This document shows, in pieces, positions 8,369 through 16,646 of a DNA stretch of 57,749 nucleotides. The stretch's first letter is position 1, and each line of letters opens with the position of its first letter. Source of the DNA: JAAZHD01 sp012510895 (GTDB lineage: Bacteria; Bacillota; Clostridia; Caldicoprobacterales; DTU083); assembly GCA_050951465.1 (NCBI GenBank), contig JBMNJC010000011.1:1-57749 (forward strand), written 5' to 3'. A program made the position numbers and the translations under genes. A model generated the notes under the pieces. It saw nothing but the letters and a program-made list of their open reading frames with translations, did no database searches and was not told where the DNA came from.

Positions 8369-9556
8369 ATGAGTCGCTTCAAGCTTTTTAACGGAAAAAT
8401 AGTTACCCCGTACAGGATTATTCAGAACGGTTGTGTATTGGTAGAAAATGGACTCATAAAAGCAGTAGAAGAAACAGATGTTAAGGTAGAGGGTTTTAAG
8501 GAAATAGATGCAAAAGGCAACTACATCTCCCCGGGTTTTATCGATATTCATACCCATGGCGGAGGCGGGCATGATTTTTTGGACGGCACTAAAACTGCTT
8601 ATTTAGGGGCAGCAGAATTGCATGCCGCGCACGGTACAACTGCCCTGGTTCCAACTGCCACATCAGGAACCAATGAGGAATTCAAAAAAACACTTCAGGC
8701 TTTTGAGGAAGCTAAGAAAAGCAACGAAAAAGGAGCGGAATTGCTGGGTCTGCATATGGAAGGCCCTTATTTTTCCATGGAACAAAGGGGAGCACAAGAT
8801 CCCAAGTATATCAGAAACCCGGAGCCTGAAGAATATGAGGAAATCTGCAGCATGTCAGATGATATTCTCAGATGGAGTTCCGCACCGGAGCTGCCGGGTT
8901 CATTCAGGTTTGCCCGTTACCTGACAGAAAGGGGCATCCTGCCTGCAATTGCTCATTCCAATGCCACTTATGAAATAGTGCTGAAGGCTTTTGAAAGCGG
9001 ATATCGGCTTATTACTCATTTATATTCGGGCATGTCAGGTGTACATCGTATAAATGCATATAGGTATGCAGGTGTTATTGAAAGTGCCTACCTGATTGAC
9101 GAAATGCCGGTTGAGGTTATTGCTGACGGTGCGCATCTGCCGGCCAGCCTGCTGAAGCTTATTTATAAGATAAAAGGCCCGGACAAAATAGCCCTGGTTA
9201 CCGACTCTATGAGGGCAGCCGGTATGACAGAAGGAGAGAGCTTTTTAGGCAGTCTTGAAAAAGGACAAAAGGTTATTGTAGAGGACGGAGTGGCTAAATT
9301 ACCTGATCGTACCGCTTTTGCCGGCAGCGTGGCCACAACTGACCGCCTGGTTCGCACCATGATTAACCTGGCTGATGTTCCGCTGACAGATGCGGTAAAA
9401 ATGATGACAGCAACACCTGCTGCAATTATGGGAATAGAAAAGAGAAAGGGAAGCATCCTGCCCGGAAAAGATGCAGACCTGGTCATTTTTAATGATAATA
9501 TAGATATAAAACTGACAATGGTAAATGGAAGAGTAGTTTACAGATCAGAAGACTGA
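8369..9556 (+). CDS. nagA: N-acetylglucosamine-6-phosphate deacetylase
   Basis: Deacetylates GlcNAc-6-phosphate in amino-sugar use and cell-wall recycling. The amidohydrolase signature GFIDIHTHGGGGHDF supplies the HxH pair. GLHMEGPYF carries the metal-ligand Glu, AHSNAT and THLYSGMSG the later His residues, and LVTDSMRAAG the catalytic Asp. ATPAAIMGIEKRKGSILPGKD is replaced here only by a short quote of its ending, GSILPGKDADLVIF, the usual C-terminal composite-domain motif. Two starts are possible: ATG 8357 touches the GAGGAG at 8351-8356, so I prefer ATG 8369, 12 bases away. nagB is not adjacent. Length (395 residues) is typical. Confidence 0.92.
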   Translation: MSRFKLFNGKIVTPYRIIQNGCVLVENGLIKAVEETDVKVEGFKEIDAKGNYISPGFIDIHTHGGGGHDFLDGTKTAYLGAAELHAAHGTTALVPTATSGTNEEFKKTLQAFEEAKKSNEKGAELLGLHMEGPYFSMEQRGAQDPKYIRNPEPEEYEEICSMSDDILRWSSAPELPGSFRFARYLTERGILPAIAHSNATYEIVLKAFESGYRLITHLYSGMSGVHRINAYRYAGVIESAYLIDEMPVEVIADGAHLPASLLKLIYKIKGPDKIALVTDSMRAAGMTEGESFLGSLEKGQKVIVEDGVAKLPDRTAFAGSVATTDRLVRTMINLADVPLTDAVKMMTATPAAIMGIEKRKGSILPGKDADLVIFNDNIDIKLTMVNGRVVYRSED

Positions 9557-9584
9557 TTATATTCCGCTTATTTTCAGGAGGAAT

Positions 9585-10535
9585 ATGAGCAAGGAGAAAT
9601 CACCAAAAAACAAGACAATAAATATTTCCATAGAAGAGGGCAAGCGTTATCTTGAACGATGCAAATTCGTTGACGGCAAAAAACCTGTTGCCATAGAAGA
9701 GCTTATTAATAAAACCGTATGCGGCGATGTGTTCAAAGTCGCACCAATAATTCCCCAAAAAAGCATAGACCTTTTAATAGCAGATCCGCCTTACAACCTT
9801 ACCAAGGAATTCCATGGAATAAAATTTCAAAAGCGAAAGCATGAGGAATACCGTGCTTATGCAGAAAAGTGGCTGGATCTGCTCCTTCCGCTTGTTAAAG
9901 ATACAGGCAGTATTTACATCTGCTGTGACTGGCAGTCAAGTCTCATTATTGGACCCTTATTAATGGAGAAAGCGATTCTCCGGAACAGAATAACATGGCA
10001 AAGGGAAAAGGGCAGAGGCGCAAAATCAAACTGGAAAAATGGAATGGAAGACATTTGGTATGCCACTGTAAGCGATACCTATTTGTTTAATCTGGATAAG
10101 GTAAAACAGAGAAGAAGGGTAGTGGCTCCATATAGGGTTGACGGCAGGCCCAAGGGCTGGCAGGAAACCCCGTTGGGGAATTACAGGGATACATGTCCGT
10201 CTAACTTTTGGGACGATATTTCCATTCCCTTCTGGTCCATGAAGGAGAATACAGCCCATCCCACCCAAAAACCCGAAAAGTTAATAGCAAAGCTTATATT
10301 GGCCAGTTCTAAGCCGGGGGATCTTATACTGGATCCGTTTTTAGGTTCGGGCACTACAAGTGTGGTTGCTAAAAAGCTGAACCGAAGGTATATAGGTATT
10401 GAAGAGAATGAACTGTACTGTGTTTGGGCAGAAAAAAGGCTTGAGATGGCCGAAGAGGATTCTTCAATCCAAGGCTACACTGACGGAGTATTCTGGGAAC
10501 GCAATACCGGAATGGAACAGTTGAAAAGCAAATAA
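9585..10535 (+). CDS. Beta-class site-specific DNA methyltransferase, apparently orphan
   Basis: This 316-residue S-adenosylmethionine-dependent enzyme methylates an exocyclic amino group (adenine N6 or cytosine N4). The catalytic motif IV DPPYNL (67-72) comes before the cofactor motif DPFLGSGTT (250-258), an order that defines the beta class. HPTQKP (225-230) precedes the cofactor motif as usual. The start has GGAGGAAT just upstream. No restriction endonuclease or specificity subunit lies beside it. Neighbours are nagA and a sensor kinase, so it looks like a solitary methyltransferase. The recognition site cannot be predicted from sequence here. Confidence 0.88.
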   Translation: MSKEKSPKNKTINISIEEGKRYLERCKFVDGKKPVAIEELINKTVCGDVFKVAPIIPQKSIDLLIADPPYNLTKEFHGIKFQKRKHEEYRAYAEKWLDLLLPLVKDTGSIYICCDWQSSLIIGPLLMEKAILRNRITWQREKGRGAKSNWKNGMEDIWYATVSDTYLFNLDKVKQRRRVVAPYRVDGRPKGWQETPLGNYRDTCPSNFWDDISIPFWSMKENTAHPTQKPEKLIAKLILASSKPGDLILDPFLGSGTTSVVAKKLNRRYIGIEENELYCVWAEKRLEMAEEDSSIQGYTDGVFWERNTGMEQLKSK

Positions 10536-10576
10536 AAAGTAAGTACAGATGTACTAAGCATTCAAGGGGTTTTTGT

Positions 10577-11926
10577 ATGGAATATCTCGAAATAATATTG
10601 AACAATGTTGTATTTGTTGTTTTGGAAGGGGCAACATTATTATACCTGTTTTTATATTTTACAAATGAAATTGGCTTTTTGAGCACTAATTGGCTGAAAT
10701 GCCTGATTTATCTGCTTTTATATTTTTTGATATCTCAGTTTTTTATCCATTATCGTAATATGCCCTTGCCCTTGGTTTACGTTGCCTTCAACATACTGGT
10801 GCTGTCATATTTGACAAAAACCAACCTTTTTGTTTCCATTATTACCAATGTGATAGCCTTTCTCATTTATGGAGTTACGGAGATAATTGTTACCACACCG
10901 ATTCTTTATTTTTTAGGGATTTCATCCAAAGAAGTGCTGAACGACAACATGCTCTTGATGAAAGCCCTGATTTTGACCCGGCCTATACAGACTATCGCGA
11001 TTTACGGCCTGACCCGGATTCCCATAAAAAACAGCTTGCTTAAGGAATCGATTTTTCGCAAGGACAACTCATCTACCTCTTATATTTTGCTTGTTCTTTT
11101 TTTTATGGGAGCCTTCTACGCCTATATGATCAAATATATAGACAATATTTATGTACTTGGTATAAGCTTAATACTTTTTATGGTAGTTACCATTTTGGGA
11201 ATATTTGACACTAAAGAGCGGATAAAACTGATGCATATTGAAAACCAGCTAGAACTTCAGAAGAAATATTCCAGAAACATGGAATTGATTGTGGATGCTG
11301 TCAGGAAGGAAAAACATGACTATAGAAACCATATAAGCACCTTAATAGCATTATGCACCATGAAAGATCCGGATGCTTTGAATAAAATTCGTGAGTATGC
11401 GCTAAAACTGACCAATAATGAAAATACAAGCGGGTTTCATTTTTATAATACAGGCAATAAATATTTGGACGGGCTTTTGGCTGTAAAAAACAGTGAAGCC
11501 AATGCCAAGGAAATATTTTTTGAGGTAGACGTGGAAACAACCCTTAAGGATATTCAGGTTGATGATGTGGATTTGACAACAATTGTAGGGAATATTATAG
11601 ATAATGCATTTGAAGCGGTTGTAATGAATCCGCCCGAGAGAAAGAAAATCGTTTCCCTGCTGATATACAGAGAGAACAATAAATGCATTATAGCAATAGC
11701 AAATAACGGGGAAGAAATACATGAAGTGCATAAGAAACATATTTTCGAGTATAAGTATTCCACTAAAAGCAAGGCAGAAGGTGAAAGGGGATATGGTTTA
11801 TTCATAGTCCGGGAGTTAATAGTAAGGAACAATGGATTCATAGATTATCATAGCAATGAGTTTGAAACCGAGTTCCGCATCTCCTTTAATTATAAAAACA
11901 ATAAAACTTCTGCATTTATAAGCTGA
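10577..11926 (+). CDS. AgrC-like membrane sensor histidine kinase (GHKL ATPase), no partner regulator nearby
   Basis: A 449-residue kinase. Residues 1 to about 210 hold six to seven hydrophobic segments with no extracellular sensor domain, as in peptide-sensing AgrC/ComD kinases. The H-box is EKHDYRNHIS, with probable phospho-acceptor H247. The GHKL ATPase domain shows the N-box NIIDNAFEA (339-347) and G-box GYGLFIV (405-411). The ribosome binding site is AAGGGG before ATG 10577. Its usual partners (a LytTR response regulator, a peptide precursor, an AgrB peptidase) are not next to it, so the signal and output are unknown. Confidence 0.85.
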   Translation: MEYLEIILNNVVFVVLEGATLLYLFLYFTNEIGFLSTNWLKCLIYLLLYFLISQFFIHYRNMPLPLVYVAFNILVLSYLTKTNLFVSIITNVIAFLIYGVTEIIVTTPILYFLGISSKEVLNDNMLLMKALILTRPIQTIAIYGLTRIPIKNSLLKESIFRKDNSSTSYILLVLFFMGAFYAYMIKYIDNIYVLGISLILFMVVTILGIFDTKERIKLMHIENQLELQKKYSRNMELIVDAVRKEKHDYRNHISTLIALCTMKDPDALNKIREYALKLTNNENTSGFHFYNTGNKYLDGLLAVKNSEANAKEIFFEVDVETTLKDIQVDDVDLTTIVGNIIDNAFEAVVMNPPERKKIVSLLIYRENNKCIIAIANNGEEIHEVHKKHIFEYKYSTKSKAEGERGYGLFIVRELIVRNNGFIDYHSNEFETEFRISFNYKNNKTSAFIS

Positions 11927-11930
11927 AAGC

Positions 11931-11960
11931 TTGTTTATAATCCGTTGCTGCGGATATAAT
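11931..11960 (+). promoter_or_regulatory. Possible promoter ahead of mrnC
   Basis: TTGTTT (11931-11936) and a perfect TATAAT (11955-11960) are 18 bases apart, just before the TTG start at 11981. The implied leader is very short. Confidence 0.45.
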
Positions 11961-11980
11961 CCCTATGGAGTGAATCGTTT

Positions 11981-12427
11981 TTGAAGAATATTTTAGATTA
12001 TATAAGGGAATTGACCAATAAAAGACTAAATCCGGCACAGGTGCGAATGATGCATCCTTTGGTACTGGCATATATAGGGGATACGGTTTATGATTTATTT
12101 GTAAGGCTCTATTTAATTCATACCCAGGAAACATCCGTTCACCGGCTGCATCTTAAGTCAACTTCATATGTCAGGGCTGGGTCCCAGTCTGAGGCTTTGC
12201 ATGAAATCGAAAAAGTGCTGACAGATGAAGAAAAATACTTTGTCCGGCGGGGCAGAAATGCCAAATCCGGTACTATTCCCAAAAACGCAAGTATTATTGA
12301 TTACCGTTGGGCTACTGGTTTTGAGTCTTTGATAGGCTATTTATACCTGACAGATCAAGAAGAAAGGCTAAGTGAAATAATGGGTCTTATACTAAAGGCC
12401 GGAAATGAAATCAAAGGTGATGGTTGA
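11981..12427 (+). CDS. mrnC: Mini-ribonuclease III
   Basis: A small RNase III that lacks the double-stranded-RNA-binding domain and matures the ends of 23S rRNA. The 148-residue protein has PLVLAYIGDTVYDLFVR, with the catalytic acidic residues of the RNase III signature, and RRGRNAKSG in the middle. It begins with TTG at 11981, with GGAG 10 bases upstream. Its 3' end overlaps rlmB by 23 bases, which implies translational coupling. The order mrnC-rlmB-yacP-sigH is a conserved Firmicutes cluster. Confidence 0.92.
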   Translation: MKNILDYIRELTNKRLNPAQVRMMHPLVLAYIGDTVYDLFVRLYLIHTQETSVHRLHLKSTSYVRAGSQSEALHEIEKVLTDEEKYFVRRGRNAKSGTIPKNASIIDYRWATGFESLIGYLYLTDQEERLSEIMGLILKAGNEIKGDG

Positions 12428-13250
12428 GATAAAGGACAAGAATACTTTGAATAAGAAGAAATCTTACAAAGCTGAAAGAAAACAGGACATTAATCCCAGC
12501 GGCGGGCATATGAAAGAAATAGTTGAGAACCGTGTTGAAGGGAAAAATCCTGTATTGGAAGCAATTAAGTCAGGCCGGACAATAGAAAAAATACTGATTG
12601 CCTGCGGCATGACTGAGGGATCTGTCCGGGAGATATTAAAGAAAGCAAGGGAAAAGGGTATTGTAATACAGGAAGTGGACAGGCAGCGCCTGGATGATAT
12701 TGCTGAGTCAGCCGCACATCAGGGGGTTATTGCTTATACGGCCCCATATCAATATACAGATATGGATGAAATTATTAAAAGGGCCATGGAAAAAGGTGAA
12801 GCTCCCTTTCTTATTATATTAGATGAAATTACGGATCCGCATAATTTCGGAGCCATTATTCGAACGGCTGAGTGCTGCGGGGCCCACGGCGTTATCATAC
12901 CCAAACACAGATCAGCAGGAATAACCCCTGCTGCCGTGAAAGCTTCTGCCGGAGCAGTGGAGCATCTTCCTGTAGCCAAAGTGACCAATCTTTCCGTATT
13001 GATCGATAAACTGAAGCAGCAGGGAATATGGGTCGTTGGAGCGGATCTCGACGGTCTCCCCTACACACAGCAGGATTTAACCGGTCCGCTTGCACTTGTT
13101 ATAGGCAGCGAGGGCAAGGGAATTGGACGGCTTGTGAAGGAGAAATGCGATTTTTTAGTGACGATACCTGTCAGAGGGCAGATAGAATCCCTTAATGCTT
13201 CTGTAGCAGCCGGGGTATTAATGTATGAAGTAGTGAGGCAGAGAGGATAG
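12405..13250 (+). CDS. rlmB: 23S rRNA (guanosine-2'-O)-methyltransferase RlmB (TrmH/SpoU family)
   Basis: Methylates a ribose in the peptidyl-transferase region of 23S rRNA. The SpoU knot motifs are present: DPHNFGAIIRTAE (motif 1), ALVIGSEGKGIGRLV (motif 2) and SLNASVAAGVLMYE (motif 3). The substrate-binding N-terminal domain starts at VEGKNPVLEAI. About 35 extra basic residues precede it if ATG 12405 is used; an ATG at 12510 would remove them but has a weaker site. I keep 12405 because it overlaps mrnC in the usual coupled manner. Length 281. Confidence 0.92.
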   Translation: MKSKVMVEIKDKNTLNKKKSYKAERKQDINPSGGHMKEIVENRVEGKNPVLEAIKSGRTIEKILIACGMTEGSVREILKKAREKGIVIQEVDRQRLDDIAESAAHQGVIAYTAPYQYTDMDEIIKRAMEKGEAPFLIILDEITDPHNFGAIIRTAECCGAHGVIIPKHRSAGITPAAVKASAGAVEHLPVAKVTNLSVLIDKLKQQGIWVVGADLDGLPYTQQDLTGPLALVIGSEGKGIGRLVKEKCDFLVTIPVRGQIESLNASVAAGVLMYEVVRQRG

Positions 13251-13261
13251 GGTGAGTTGAT

Positions 13262-13774
13262 TTGCAGGAGATACTGCTGGTTGACGGCTATAACATCATT
13301 CATGCATGGCCGGAACTGAAAAAAATTTCTGAATACAGTCTGGAAGACGCCAGACATGCCCTTCTGGAAATTTTACAAGATTTTCAGGGATATAAAGGAT
13401 ACAGAATAATAGTAGTTTTTGATGCCCATATGATTCAGGGAGGTCTTGAACACAAAGAAAACATGGGCAATATAGAGGTTGTTTATACTAAGGAGAATGA
13501 AACCGCAGACCATTACATTGAACGATGGATCGATGAAGCGGCCAAAAACATGCGTGTGATGGTTGCTACCTCTGATTTTATAGAACAGTCAGTTGTGCTT
13601 TCAAAAGGAGCCTTAAGAATTTCTGCCCGGGAGCTGTTGGAACAGGTACGATTGTTTAGGAAGGATATAAACAGGGAATATCTGGATAAACCGCAGCCCA
13701 AATCCTATACTTTGGAAGACTGGGCAAGCCCTGAAACTCTAAAAGTTCTGAAACGCTGGAGAACGCAAAGATAG
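13262..13774 (+). CDS. yacP: NYN-domain ribonuclease YacP/Rae1
   Basis: A 170-residue PIN-like NYN nuclease. The Bacillus homologue (Rae1) cuts mRNA in the ribosomal A site. Visible motifs are ILLVDGYNIIHAWPEL (first catalytic Asp), VVFDAHM, YTKENETADHYIERW and VATSDFIEQ, which together supply the acidic active site. It starts with TTG at 13262, preceded by AGGGTGAG. It follows rlmB by 11 bases and precedes sigH, as in other Firmicutes. Confidence 0.9.
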   Translation: MQEILLVDGYNIIHAWPELKKISEYSLEDARHALLEILQDFQGYKGYRIIVVFDAHMIQGGLEHKENMGNIEVVYTKENETADHYIERWIDEAAKNMRVMVATSDFIEQSVVLSKGALRISARELLEQVRLFRKDINREYLDKPQPKSYTLEDWASPETLKVLKRWRTQR

Positions 13775-13775
13775 C

Positions 13776-13805
13776 TTGACTGGAAAGCATTATGTAATGT
13801 ATAAT
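13776..13805 (+). promoter_or_regulatory. Sigma-A-type promoter of sigH
   Basis: TTGACT (13776-13781) and a perfect TATAAT (13800-13805) are 18 bases apart. It begins right after the yacP stop and lies 48 bases before the chosen sigH start. Confidence 0.75.
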
Positions 13806-13852
13806 CAATGAGAATTGATTCAGTCACTGGTGATGCAATGGGGGAGAATTTA

Positions 13853-14497
13853 ATGGAGTTAACCGCACCAAACGATTATTATGACAACTATGAAACCATG
13901 CTGGATGAGCAGATTATAGAGAGTGCCCGGTTAGGCGATGAGCAGGCCCTGGAATATTTGATATACAAATACCGTCATTTTGTACGTGCTAAGGCACGCT
14001 CCTATTTTCTTATCGGAGCTGACAGAGAGGACATCATTCAGGAAGGCATGATCGGACTCTACAAAGCCATCCGCGATTTCAGATCGGACAAGCTCTCTTC
14101 CTTCCGTGCATTTGCCGAATTATGCATAACCCGGCAGATAATCACTGCCATTAAAACGGCCACCCGGCAGAAACATATTCCCCTGAATTCTTATGTATCG
14201 CTGAACAAACCCATATACGATGAAGAATCAGATCGTACATTGATGGATGTTCTTTCCGGAACAAGGATTACCGACCCCGAAGAGTTAATTATCAGTCAGG
14301 AAGATTATAACCATATTGAATGTAAAATCGGAGAGCTGTTAAGTGATCTAGAATGGAAGGTGCTGACTTCATATCTACAGGGCAAATCCTATCAGGAAAT
14401 AGCCGAAGACTTGGGAAGGCATGTAAAATCTATTGATAATGCACTGCAGCGGGTCAAACGCAAACTAGAACGCTACCTGAACGGAAAAGAAGGCTGA
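13853..14497 (+). CDS. sigH: RNA polymerase sigma-H factor (early sporulation/stationary phase)
   Basis: Sigma factor that directs early sporulation and stationary-phase genes. Region 2 is clear (ALEYLIYKYRHFVRAKARSY, then GADREDIIQEGMIGLYKAI), with FRAFAELCITRQIITAIKTA for the -10 element. Region 4 is the SYQEIAEDLGRHVKSIDNAL helix-turn-helix. I chose ATG 13853 because GGGGGAG ends 6 bases before it. A longer frame from 13808 would start inside the promoter's untranscribed or leader region. The resulting 214 residues match usual SigH length. Its presence supports an endospore former. Confidence 0.93.
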   Translation: MELTAPNDYYDNYETMLDEQIIESARLGDEQALEYLIYKYRHFVRAKARSYFLIGADREDIIQEGMIGLYKAIRDFRSDKLSSFRAFAELCITRQIITAIKTATRQKHIPLNSYVSLNKPIYDEESDRTLMDVLSGTRITDPEELIISQEDYNHIECKIGELLSDLEWKVLTSYLQGKSYQEIAEDLGRHVKSIDNALQRVKRKLERYLNGKEG

Positions 14498-14532
14498 ACG
14501 ATAAATAGTAAGCATTAGAGGGTATTTACCCG

Positions 14533-14561
14533 TTGACAAACCTTATATCAGGCACTAAAAT
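14533..14561 (+). promoter_or_regulatory. Strong sigma-A promoter of tRNA-Gly
   Basis: Perfect TTGACA (14533-14538), 17-base spacer and TAAAAT (14556-14561), placed 34 bases before the tRNA 5' end. Confidence 0.85.
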
Positions 14562-14595
14562 ATTATTTGATCTATATATAGATCTTGCATATTAT

Positions 14596-14669
14596 GCGGG
14601 TGTAGCTCAATGGTAGAGTTCCAGCTTCCCAAGCTGGCTGCGTGGGTTCGATTCCCATCACCCGCTCCA
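14596..14669 (+). tRNA. tRNA-Gly, anticodon CCC
   Basis: A 74-nt cloverleaf. The acceptor stem GCGGGTG pairs with CACCCGC, the discriminator is T and CCA is encoded. The D arm is GTAGCTCAATGGTAGAG, the anticodon stem CCAGC/GCTGG encloses TTCCCAA (anticodon CCC, reading GGG), and the T arm carries GGTTCGATTCC. It lies upstream of tuf, like the glyT-tufB arrangement known from enterobacteria. Confidence 0.95.
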
Positions 14670-14690
14670 AGCTGGAAATTGGATCTTGAC

Positions 14691-14731
14691 ACTAGAAGTC
14701 TGAGCCTGAAGGTTATCAGTTTCTAGTTTTT
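14691..14731 (+). terminator. Terminator between tRNA-Gly and tuf copy 1
   Basis: ACTAGAA (14691-14697) pairs with TTCTAGT (14721-14727). An inner CTGA/TCAG stem extends the hairpin, and TTTT follows. It may stop most tRNA transcripts or attenuate readthrough into tuf. Confidence 0.65.
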
Positions 14732-14819
14732 GTTTCTGGTTTCTAGCTGCTAATTTAAAATATGGAACACCAGGGTAAGTTGTAATGGCGTTTTACTGAA
14801 AAAAAGGAGGAAAGCTTTC

Positions 14820-16031
14820 ATGGCAAAAGCAAAATTTGAAAGAACAAAACCCCATGTCAATGTAGGAACCATCGGACATGTTGACCACGGCAAAACCACG
14901 CTTACAGCAGCCATCACCATGGTTATGGCAGCATTTGGCAGAGCAGCTGCCACCAAATACGAAGAGATAGACAAGGCTCCGGAGGAGAAGGAAAGAGGAA
15001 TTACAATCAACACCTCTCACGTTGAGTACGAAACAGAAGCAAGGCACTATGCCCATGTGGACTGCCCCGGGCACGCTGACTATGTAAAGAACATGATTAC
15101 AGGAGCAGCCCAGATGGACGGAGCGATACTGGTTGTATCCGCAGCTGACGGTCCCATGCCTCAGACACGGGAACATATACTGCTTGCACGTCAGGTAGGC
15201 GTTCCCTATATCGTAGTATTTATGAACAAGACAGACATGGTAGACGACGAAGAGCTGCTGGAACTGGTAGAGTTGGAAGTCAGAGAGCTGCTCAATGAAT
15301 ATGAATTCCCAGGCGACGACATTCCGGTTATCAGAGGTTCCGCGCTTAAGGCATTGGAAGCTGCCCAAGCCGGCGCAGATGTAACAACCGATCCGGCCTG
15401 CAAACCCATATTCGAGCTTATGGATGCAGTAGACAGCTACATTCCCACACCTGAGAGAGACACAGACAAGCCCTTCCTGATGCCGGTAGAAGACGTATTC
15501 TCCATTACCGGTCGCGGAACAGTTGCAACAGGCAGAGTTGAAAGAGGAACAGTTAAGGTATCCGACACTGTTGAGATTGTTGGAATGACCAGTGAATCCC
15601 GCACCACAGTTGTAACCGGAGTAGAAATGTTCCGTAAGTTCCTTGAACAGGCAGTAGCCGGTGACAATATCGGAGCACTGTTGAGGGGTGTACAGAGAGA
15701 TGAAATCGAACGCGGTCAGGTATTGGCAAAACCCGGCAGCATTAAGCCCCACACTCACTTCAAATCTGAAGTGTATGTACTGACCAAGGAAGAAGGCGGC
15801 AGACACACTCCCTTCTTTAACGGTTACAGACCCCAGTTTTATTTCCGTACAACCGACGTTACCGGTGTAATCCAGCTTCCCGAAGGCGTAGAAATGGTAA
15901 TGCCCGGTGACAATGTTCAGATGGAAATCAAGCTTATTACTCCTATCGCTATTGAAGAAGGTCTGCGTTTCGCTATTCGTGAAGGCGGAAGAACTGTTGG
16001 AGCAGGCGTTGTTTCAGAAATCATCGAATAA
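14820..16031 (+). CDS. tuf: Elongation factor Tu, copy 1
   Basis: Delivers aminoacyl-tRNA to the ribosome with GTP. G motifs are GHVDHGKTTL (P-loop), RGITI (switch), DCPGHADY and NKTD. The 403 residues include the beta-barrel domains with RGTVATGRVERG and the C-terminal GGRHTPFFNGY. The ribosome binding site AAGGAGGAAAG precedes ATG 14820. It lies between tRNA-Gly and rpmG-secE-nusG, and its coding sequence is almost identical to the second copy at 30622-31833. Only a weak promoter-like sequence (TAAAAT at 14756) lies between the tRNA terminator and the gene, so readthrough may matter. A terminator follows. Confidence 0.97.
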   Translation: MAKAKFERTKPHVNVGTIGHVDHGKTTLTAAITMVMAAFGRAAATKYEEIDKAPEEKERGITINTSHVEYETEARHYAHVDCPGHADYVKNMITGAAQMDGAILVVSAADGPMPQTREHILLARQVGVPYIVVFMNKTDMVDDEELLELVELEVRELLNEYEFPGDDIPVIRGSALKALEAAQAGADVTTDPACKPIFELMDAVDSYIPTPERDTDKPFLMPVEDVFSITGRGTVATGRVERGTVKVSDTVEIVGMTSESRTTVVTGVEMFRKFLEQAVAGDNIGALLRGVQRDEIERGQVLAKPGSIKPHTHFKSEVYVLTKEEGGRHTPFFNGYRPQFYFRTTDVTGVIQLPEGVEMVMPGDNVQMEIKLITPIAIEEGLRFAIREGGRTVGAGVVSEIIE

Positions 16032-16069
16032 AAACCTTTACGAAACAATGTAAATTGTTAATGAAAAGT

Positions 16070-16099
16070 AAGGGGTAGAAAATACCCCTTGCTTTTTTT
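16070..16099 (+). terminator. Intrinsic terminator after tuf copy 1
   Basis: AAGGGGTA (16070-16077) pairs with TACCCCTT (16083-16090), with loop GAAAA, followed by GCTTTTTTT. Confidence 0.9.
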
Positions 16100-16112
16100 C
16101 GGAAGTGTCATA

Positions 16113-16141
16113 TTGACACAAGTTTTTTAGTATGGTAGATT
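16113..16141 (+). promoter_or_regulatory. Promoter of rpmG-secE-nusG-rplK-rplA
   Basis: TTGACA (16113-16118), 17-base spacer and TAGATT (16136-16141), 40 bases before rpmG and just after the tuf terminator. Confidence 0.75.
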
Positions 16142-16181
16142 GTATAAGATAGAGATTTTGTACACAAGTGAGGTGCAGCAA

Positions 16182-16331
16182 ATGAGAGTTAAAATTACCT
16201 TGGCTTGTACTGAATGCAAGCAGCGTAATTATAACACCATGAAGAACAGGAAGAACGATCCTGACAGACTGGAATTGAAAAAATACTGCAAATTCTGTAA
16301 GGGGCATACCGTCCATAGAGAAACCAGGTAA
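16182..16331 (+). CDS. rpmG: 50S ribosomal protein L33, zinc-binding form
   Basis: Small 49-residue protein of the large subunit near the E site. Two CxxC pairs (ACTEC and KYCKFCKG) show that it is the zinc-binding C+ type. I start at ATG 16182 because GAGGTG lies 8 bases before it and the known N-terminus begins MRVK-TLACTEC. The longer frame from 16140 begins inside the promoter. First gene of the secE-nusG operon. Confidence 0.93.
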   Translation: MRVKITLACTECKQRNYNTMKNRKNDPDRLELKKYCKFCKGHTVHRETR

Positions 16332-16363
16332 TTCTCTATAGAACAGGTTAAGGATGTGAAGAA

Positions 16364-16594
16364 ATGGCAAAGGACAAGGGAGACGCTAAAAAACAGGTTC
16401 CAAAGAAGAAAAGATTCGATAAAATAGCAAAGTTTTTTCGAAGCGTGGTTTCCGAATTAAAAAAGGTTACCTGGCCTTCCCGTGATGAATTGATCCGTAC
16501 CACCGCAGTTGTTTTAGCTTTCATACTGATCTTTTCTGTTATTATAGGTCTCATTGATTTGGGCTTGGGTGCGCTTCTGGAACTGATAACTTAA
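16364..16594 (+). CDS. secE: Preprotein translocase subunit SecE
   Basis: Essential small subunit of the SecYEG channel. The 76 residues have a basic N-terminus, the conserved amphipathic SELKKVTWPSRDEL and one membrane segment (about residues 46-68). This single-span form is typical of Gram-positive bacteria. It lies between rpmG and nusG, its usual place. The nusG Shine-Dalgarno sequence begins five bases after its stop. Confidence 0.95.
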   Translation: MAKDKGDAKKQVPKKKRFDKIAKFFRSVVSELKKVTWPSRDELIRTTAVVLAFILIFSVIIGLIDLGLGALLELIT

Positions 16595-16598
16595 AGAT

Positions 16599-16646
16599 AA
16601 GGAGGGGGGACTCCGGTGTCCGTGGGGGAACCCGGGTCCTTGGTTT
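16599..16646 (+). promoter_or_regulatory. Distant Shine-Dalgarno and bridging hairpin upstream of nusG
   Basis: AAGGAGG (16599-16605) is 41 bases from the nusG ATG, far beyond normal spacing, and no closer site or other in-frame start exists. GGACTC (16608-16613) can pair with GGGTCC (16634-16639), and GG 16615-16616 with CC 16632-16633. Folding this hairpin would leave about 9 unpaired bases between the Shine-Dalgarno sequence and the ATG, which is normal spacing. Pairing was read by eye, not computed. Confidence 0.55.
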
